Shown here piece by piece: positions 36,501 through 45,500 of a stretch of DNA of 64,000 bases. Under the pieces are notes generated by a model. That model was not told the origin of the DNA, made no database searches, and saw only the letters and a list, made by a program, of their open reading frames with translations. The stretch lies in the NCBI GenBank assembly GCA_946406115.1, contig OX291562.1:6416001-6480000 (forward strand). The letters are read 5' to 3'. Numbering within the stretch: the first letter of the stretch is position 1; each line of letters opens with the position of its first letter. A program made the translations under genes and the position numbers. The DNA comes from Apoda limacodes (Eukaryota > Arthropoda > Insecta > Lepidoptera > Limacodidae).

Positions 36501-39500
36501 TTGATTTTAATCCTTTGGATACAAGATGTCCTAAGTCTTTAGTGACCCAAAAATGTTAGATGTGTTATAGAAGAAGTAGGAGTGTTAGAAAATGATGCCA
36601 GGACATATGAAAACAGGTAAGAAGGGGAGTAATTTGATAGTACTAAGCGTGACTCAGTAGAAGAGTGAAGAATCCAGAGCTTGCGTCAGGATACATAGAG
36701 TCCAAACATTGTTTGACAGGAATGTGTAGCATCTTATTCATGGACAATTGTCTAAAAGATTTAAAACAGAAATAATGAATGAGAGAGTGAATAAGAGAAT
36801 CAAGTGCCTTTTATATGTCGATGATAGGTAATTTCATATTAACAGTAGAAGACTGACTAAGTCGGTTGTGGCACAGGGGTTTCGGTTTCACACAAATCAC
36901 CCTCATTGAGGGTAGGCAGTGTCTTAACATTGGGAACGTATGGGGCTGATAACGAAAAAAATTGTGAAACTAAACAATTATGTATGAATCACTGATAAAT
37001 AATGTAATAAAATTAAAATAAATGTAAAACGACAGTGCTGTGCTGCTCCACATTTAGCCATCTTGACACTTTTTTAACTCAACGTTCATTGCAATCGTTC
37101 ACCGCCTTCATATAATAAACTTATGGAATGCTGAGTCCAAGGTTCATTACGCTTATTGACACATTGTGTATGGTAACAGCGTTGTTTATGAGACACTTGT
37201 GGACAATAAAGTTTACACCACCTTGTAACAGTAGCTTGCCTTGTCAATAGTGGAGCAAGTTTTCGGATTTCAGCGACATTGTCTCTCCCACTGTCTTTAA
37301 AATTTAGATGGATAGATATCAGAGATTCTACTTCTTCCAGCTCAACAAGTTTTTGTAAATCCTAATTGTGCGTGTGTTTTATGATACTAGGAACAGCCAT
37401 CGTCGGTGATGGTAGCTGGATTTCTGTTTGGGATTCTAAGCACCACTGGCCCACTGTTACAATGCCAACTGCTATAGTCAACTAGGGTTTTATTAACTTG
37501 TCTTCGGGGAAGTTATTATAATAGGTCCGAAAATCGAAATCGCTAAATTTGCGTTTTCTGTACGCTTTGAGACTTGGAGAATTATTTGCCAACCTTTAGA
37601 GTGATGTCTGTGTGTGTGTGTGTGTGTGTATGGTATTCATGTTAGCTTTGTTTGGTTTTGTTGTTCAGGGACAATGTTGGCATGTTCTTTGAACACCAGT
37701 TTTGCTCATTTCTCGAGATAGATTTTATGAATCTTCACGTAAAGAAATATGTTGCTTTACGGAAGCCAAACCTAGTTTGTTATGAAACGACGTCGTTTTA
37801 CAGTCTCATTGTGTCGGTTCCTTGTGCATGATTCGACAAAGTTTACGCTCCACTGGGTCCAATTATAATATAAAATAGATATTTATCTAAGCAATAAAAG
37901 AGCGTTAATATGTAAAACTTGAAAGTGATTAACAAACAGAGCAGCGGTTTGTTTTTGTGGCGGAAAACGTCATAATTACCCGGTTGCTGGTGTACACCGT
38001 TATTTTTTTTGCGCGGGCGCCGGACGACTGACGTGAGGTACTCGACGGAGTGGGGTGATTCCTAGCTGAAGCTATTCAGACATACGGCTGGGTGTGGAAA
38101 TTATTTCCAATTATTTTAAAAAACCAAAGCCTGCACGGGCATATTGACCCTGCCCCAATGACGCCGGGTTAAGAGAACTGGGTAGATTTTTAACATTTCT
38201 ATTTCTGGTGAGGTAACTTTTAAATGTAGGATATATACAGGATTGAGGTAACACTACAGAAACCATGAAATATTTAGAAATTTAAGTTAGCTTACCCCAT
38301 AAAAAAACTCACTAAGCTTTGCTTGGTATTTGTAGCCCTCGTAGGCTGACACACCACAGCCAATGTGGGTAGCGGGGGCATACACCATGTCTAAGTATAA
38401 TCTAGCTTTCGATTTATCTGGACGTCTGAAATTATATGAATAACTTAAAGTATTTAAATAATAAATATTTTTGGACATTACACACAGCGCCGTCTGGCAC
38501 CAAAGTGAGCAAAGCTTGTGTTATGGATACCAGACAACGGATACAAATACATAAATATTACTTACTTATTTTTGTGAATACATACATATCATACATAAAT
38601 ACACCCAGACACAATACAAATACAAATGTTTATATTATGACATAATTTTTTGTATAGTGCGGGAATCGAACCCACACCGTCTGCACAGCAGCTGGCCACA
38701 CTACCAACTAGGCGGCGAGAGAGTAAATGTTACGTAATTACTGACTTAATTGTTATTTTTATACCACTCAGGTGGCAAACAAGACTACAGTCCATCTGAT
38801 GGTAAGCGGACACCGCAGCCTATGCAAGCTTGCAACACCTGGGGCCTTACCTCAAAAATATAATAACTTTTTGCTCAATAACCTTAGTTACAGATAATAC
38901 CTTGGCAAGAAGTTTATTCCACAAAATTTATTTCACAAGAAAATGGAACATTATCATTACGGTAATTCTATCTATAATTGTATGGCTATGGTAAAAAATT
39001 TATAGCTTAAATTTTTTATTTAAAACATTGATGAGTGTATTTGTATTTCTTTTTAAGATAATATATATTTACTAATTTTGTTGTTAAGTAAATGTTTTTT
39101 TTTCTCGGTAGAAACAAATAATTTGTGAACCGGAGTTTTCAAAAAATATTATTTAATAACTTTGACGATTCAAAAGAGTTTGTAAAAACCTAATTTGAAT
39201 AAAAAAAATGACTTTGACTTTGGCTATTGAAGTCGTACATTTTTTTGCATTGAAGCACTGCTTGGTATCTTTGTTTTAGTATATAAAAAAAAAACTTATA
39301 CAAAGAAATATTGCTATTAAGGCTTCAGAGAATATAATTCGCGGCGCCTCACAGAGTGCTTCAAAAAAAAAAACCTACTTATTTTTGACACTTACAAATC
39401 AAACACCATGAAATTTTGAAGACGTGCTCCGGGACTAAATATCTAGGTCTGCAGTGTGCGAGTTTTCTATTAAATTATAAAGTTTAAAATCTATATAGGA

Positions 39501-42500
39501 TTCTAGTTTTTCATACAAATGATCTCGTCGTCGAGATTAAAAGTTAATATATAAAATCTTTTTTTAGGATTTTGAAAAACCCATAGACACAGATATTTGG
39601 CTTAAGATAATGACTACAAAATTTGACAGTATTTGATCAGTAAATGTCAAAAACAAGTAGGAAATTCGTTTTTATGAAATGAAATGAAAAGCGAGGCGCT
39701 GCGAATTGCATCCTCTTAATACATAAAAAGAATAAATCTGAGGAAACTATAGAACTGGATAAAAAAATTCGATGTAACCTACTTATACGTATCTTCCCCA
39801 GCCATTCTTTCTTGCCTCAAAAATCAGGTTACCCCGTTGATACGTGTCGTGACTTGCGAAATAATCTATTTCCGTGGAAATTTTCTGTCGAAATAAAAAG
39901 TATCCTATATCCATTTCCGTTTTAACCATCTCCGTAACAAAAGTCACGTCAAATTGATGTGCTTACAAAAATACAATAATGGAACTGTGTATTATAAATC
40001 TCCATTGTAATGTTCTTTATGTACTTTTATTGAAAATTATTTTTTAAAAATGTTAAGGTGTTCATATTTTTTAGTTTTTAAAAACAGCCAAACTAACATC
40101 AATTCACATTACAAACAAAACTATCATCAAATAACATTACTATGGTGACTGGTAGAAAATGCTACTAGCATTAAGTCCGCCCATTGTATTTTTAAAAAAA
40201 ATATGTCATATATGAATTTATATGTACTATTTAAATAAATTTATAAATGTAAGCGGAACCATAAATCAAAGACGTGTACGATCCGCACTTGGCAGGTTTT
40301 TCTTTTTAACATTAAAATATTAGTTAAACTAACTTACTGATTCCAGTCTGGATAGCTTTCTATCATATCTAGTGTCACTCGGGCCTTTTGTTCATAATTT
40401 GTCTTCAGCACTTGTTTAGCGGCATAGCTAAATTTTTCATAAGTTAATCCCTTGGTAGTAAATATGTTTGGTAAACTAACAGAATCCCAATCTTTCAAAG
40501 TGAATCGAACTAAACCAACTGACTGACCGGGATCGGGAAATCTTTCTAAAAAACATATTGTTATTGAATATTATGTGTAGGATACCCTACGTATTTCTGT
40601 TTATTTTATTAGATTTATAAAAAGCTAGCTTTTACCCGCGATTCCAACTGCCCTAAATTCAGTTATCGGTGTAGGTTTTTAACGGCAGATCCTCAATTAA
40701 TGAAAAAAAAAATGACTCACGCTTGACGTTATCTATTAGCCTATGTCCATTCTTGGGACTCAAACCTTCTCCATGGCAAATTTCATCTTTATTAGTACAG
40801 CGGTTAAAGCGTAAAGAGGTAACAGACAGACAGATGGATGCACGGACGGACGGACAGCCAGACAGACAGAGTTACTTTTGCATTAATAATATTAGTATGG
40901 AGAGCGGACCCGGCAGACGTTGTCCTGCCCGGAAAAACAGCGCTACATTAAATATGATATTTGAAATTTGGCATTTATTTAAAAAAAAATTGCGATTTTA
41001 TCATATATTATGCGGGGACCCACTCGAAAGTACACAAAAAATATCAATAATATCTTCCCTGCCGTTTAGGAGCTCAGTGACACACCAACTGTAGCGCCAG
41101 CTACCGGATCCATTTATGAATTAAAACCATGCAGGGATGCACTCGAATGTACACAAAAAATATCATTAATTTTTTTACTACCGTTTAGGAGAAGATCAGT
41201 GACACACCGACTGCAGAGCCACCTACCGGGTCCATTTGTGAATTCAAACTTTGCTAGGACTTACTCGAACATACACAAACAATATCATTAAAATCATCCC
41301 TGCTGTTAAGGAGAAGATCAGTGACACACCGACAGCAGCGCCACTTACCGGATCTAATTGTGTTTTCAGGAACCCATTGAAATATTCAGACCCAAATCGT
41401 TTCACACGTTTAGGAGGAGTTAGATGACAAACCGAACTTTTTCAAGAAACTATGTCCTTTCCCGGGACTCAGACTATCTTCATGCCAAATTTCATCTTAA
41501 TCCGTACAGTGGTTCAAGCGTGAAGAGCGAACAGACCGACAGGCAGACGGAGTTACTTTCGCATTTATAATTCTAGTATGGATATGATTATTAAAACACA
41601 AATTTGGAAGATTTTTAATGACTGAATAATTCACAAACCAATTACCTTAGTGTACCTGGAGAACGAGCTATGCTTTTTTTTTAACAACGCCATCTATTGT
41701 CAGGTAGCTTTAGTATTGCTTAACAACGCCATCTATTGTCAAGCAGCTTTAGTGTTGGTGTGTCGGTAAGAGTAATAGTATTACTACTAGCCAATAGATG
41801 TCAGGAAAAGTCATATTTTTCAGTTTATCATTGCCTAAAAACATGGATAAAACAAAGTTTTCTAAAAATGAAACCTAGCTAGATCGATATATCGCTCCCG
41901 AAACCCCATGCATACTAAATTTCATGAAAATAGCTGTAGTCGTTTCCGAGATTCCGATTATATATCTATATATAAGTATATACATATATACAAGAGTTGC
42001 TCGTTTAAAGCTATATGTTCAAGTTATTGTTTAAGCTATAATGAAAATAAGTAAAATATATTACAAGTATGTATGTAACTACACCTTCACGGTTTTCTTT
42101 CCTGAAAGGCGATAACTGGTGCTAGGGCTGATACACGGCCACATCAGCAGCCTACACATCATGCGCCTCTTTTTAGTACCGGTTAAGTTGAAATTTTGCA
42201 TGGAGATAGTTTAAGTCCCGGGGAAGGACATGGGCTATTTGAAAACTTTAAGAGTGAGTCGGTTTTTTTTCATTATATTTTTGGTTTAGGGCGGGTGGAA
42301 CCTGGGGCAAAAACTAGTATAGTATAAACCACGATATTTCGTCTTGGCTGTTTTGTTTAATATTTTAGTGCTCACTTACTGGTGGATCTACATAAATCGT
42401 GTTGTACAATACATTGATCTGCTAGCACCTGTGCAAATGTAGCCAGTTCACTGTCCCACATCTGAGAAATATACATTTAACTAAAATCAATGTAAAGAAG

Positions 42501-45500
42501 TATTTTCATAGCAAATATACAGTTAAAAGATTAACCTCGAGCTAGGATTTGAACCTGCAACAATCCTTACAGTCTGTGAAAGTGCTCTACCAATTAATTC
42601 AGCTATTGATACCCACTTCTGGCTTATCAAATTTGAAAATCCAAGTTACTCATTTTGGCAATAACCTAGTTACGAACGTCAGTAATCTATTAAGATTTGT
42701 GTATTTTTAAGATTAATGTACTATGATACTAGATGTTTTTTTACTAATAAAATTTTTCTTAAGTTTGCAAACATTTACGGTTTGCTAAATGTTATTGGGT
42801 CATAATTCTTTTTGAGGCCTATAAAAACGTCCCTTGTTCATAAGTTTTTACTTATTCGCATAATCTTCAAAAAACATATTATTTTTTAATTCGGAATGAC
42901 ATACGCATACCCGAATCCCTTTATCGAAATCTTTGGGCTCAAAAAAAAATTATTTGGTAAAGGGGTCATGGGGGCTGGTAACGCAGTGGTAATTTAAGTA
43001 CCAAATGAGACTTTTTTGTTTAAAAAAAATCTAGAAGGTTGGCGAAATTCATAATGAACATTGAGGCTCGGTTTAGAACTTATGTAAAACTACTAGAAAA
43101 ATGTTTCGAAATATTTACAATTTTGTAAAAGTGTGTGTAAAAATTCATCTTTATTTTAGGCACTAAAAAGAATTTTGGCCCTAAATATCTTAAATGAGTA
43201 AATATGATTTAGTCCTTGAAAGAGGTCGTTATTTTTTTTAATACTAAGATAAATATTTCAAGACAGTACCAGCTTAAAAATGGCGTAATATAGATAGTAC
43301 TATAATTAAGATAGTACTAATAATCTTAAAAATCGATTGTTCAAAATCAACTTATATGACTAAATTGTATTTCAAAATTTCTGAATAACTATGTATGTTC
43401 TAAAAACATTAAGAGTCATAAAAAATAGACAAGTTAAGGGCCCTTTTTTAGCCTACTAGCGCCGCCACGGCCGCCATTAGATATCCTCAAATTTCTATTC
43501 GTAGAAAGCGAATTTTTAAAATCCGAATACAAAACTAGTCATAAGCTATTTTTAGAAGGCTTTATAAAGTTTTTCAATAATATCTGTGAGTTGTAGTTGA
43601 CATTTCTGCTAAAATTTTTTTTGATCTGATAATAATGGCGGCGAAAGTAAGCTGCTGTATACCCCTTAAAGGTTGTTAACAAGGTAAATCAATTCTGGGA
43701 TTTGTCGATTAATGCGATTATGTGTTTAAAACTCAAATAACAATAAAAAAAAAAAATTACTACAAATAAGTTTTGATTTGAAAAAGTAAATGCAATAATA
43801 AACTATTCAAAACATGCTATATTTTTTATGTGGCTCGCTTATTCATAAATCGATTCATATCGTATCGATTAATAAATTTGCAGTGACATCGATGTTTATC
43901 GAGTTGAAAATTAAAAAGCCCTTAAAACACATACCAATCGGAACATTCCATAGGCTTTAGGTAACGCTTGATGGTTTTCCCCAGTTTCTTTGCCTAAAGC
44001 TAATTTACTGCGGATTCTGAAAAACAATTTTAAATAATCAAAGTTTAAATAATATATTTCGAAAATCGCTACTTTTAATTTGTGGTAAAAAATAGTTGGA
44101 CTTATATTAGTAAGATTTTTAAATAAGTTCTTTAGGGAGTCATATATATTATATTGTATTTCTTACTTCAATAAAGATTTTGTGTATTTCTAAGATTGAT
44201 GTACTAGGACTTTATAAATCACTAGAAGTTTTAAATAACTATAAACTTTAAATTTCGTTCCTTAAAAGCTGATTGCAGCTATATACATACAAGTATTTAC
44301 TGTAGATCCATACTAGTATAAATGCAATAGTAACTCTGTCTGTCTGTCTGTTACCTTTTTACGCTTAAACCGCTGTACCGATCAAGATAAAAATTTGCAT
44401 GGAGATAATTTGAGGCCCGAGAAAGGACATAGGCTACTTGAAAACGTCAATTTTCATAATTTTTATAATTGAGGAGTTGCCGTTTCAATCCTACACCGAT
44501 AACCGAATTTAGGGCGGGCGGCACCGCGGGAAAAAGCTATTCATCTATAATTTAAATTCTCAAATGTATGTATAACGTAACGGCTTTTATTCCCCGAACG
44601 GGTTAACCGGTGGCTGGAAACTCACCCACATCATAATGTGGGAGACAGCATTTTTTCACCAACCGGTAGTGAGGCCAGCGTCCCAACACTGCTGGGTAAC
44701 CAATATAGTTACAATTTGATTTTAATATTATATCGGCGCAATAGGTGACCGTGTGGCTGACATGTCAAAGGTCCTGGTTTGATTCCTGTTAAAGGGCAAC
44801 CATTACTTTCACAATTTGAAAACTGTAACTAAAGTTGTCTCGACTCTGGTTTCGACACTAAGGTGGCAAACAAGCATACGGTCCGCCTGATGGTAAACGG
44901 TCACCTGTAGTAGTACGGTGATAAAGTTTACCTTTTACGGAACCCTCGGTGCGCGATTCCGACTCGCACTTGGTCGGTTTTTTTATTTTTAAATTTATTA
45001 TGCTTTATATTGATACTTCACATTCTTAGTCAATACCTCCATGCTAAAAACTTAAGGAAACGAGCAATTGCAATAATAATGATGTATTTACATTATAATT
45101 GTAATAGGGTAACAAAAATACTGAACTACTTTTGCAAGGAGTATCTACATTTTAAAAATCAGCTAATTCTCTTTCTTTCTTCTAAATTTTTTTACGTGAA
45201 GCCCCTCAATTACTTAGTTATTTTATGATCAATGTAAATAAATATTTAGTAAATAATTTTCTACAAAAACTCTTCAAAGTCTTAACGAAGAATATTTTTT
45301 CTATCTATGTATATTTATAATGTATTTCTTAATTCTATGAAGATTTGTGTATTTGTAGATTTTTTTTATACCACTGAGGTGGCAAACAATCCAATGTGTA
45401 AGGTTCGTTTGATGGTAAACGGTCAACGCAGCCTATCGACGCTTGCAAGACTTGCCGACACTAAATATTGATGTACCAGGACTTTATAAGTCACAAGGAG

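Noticed and set aside
37609..37629. TG repeat as regulatory element
   Set aside because: An ordinary microsatellite; nothing links it to regulation.
40723..41094. 123-codon plus-strand frame
   Set aside because: Spans a reversed RTE/SINE tail and the start of the 120 bp tandem repeats; no protein family likeness.
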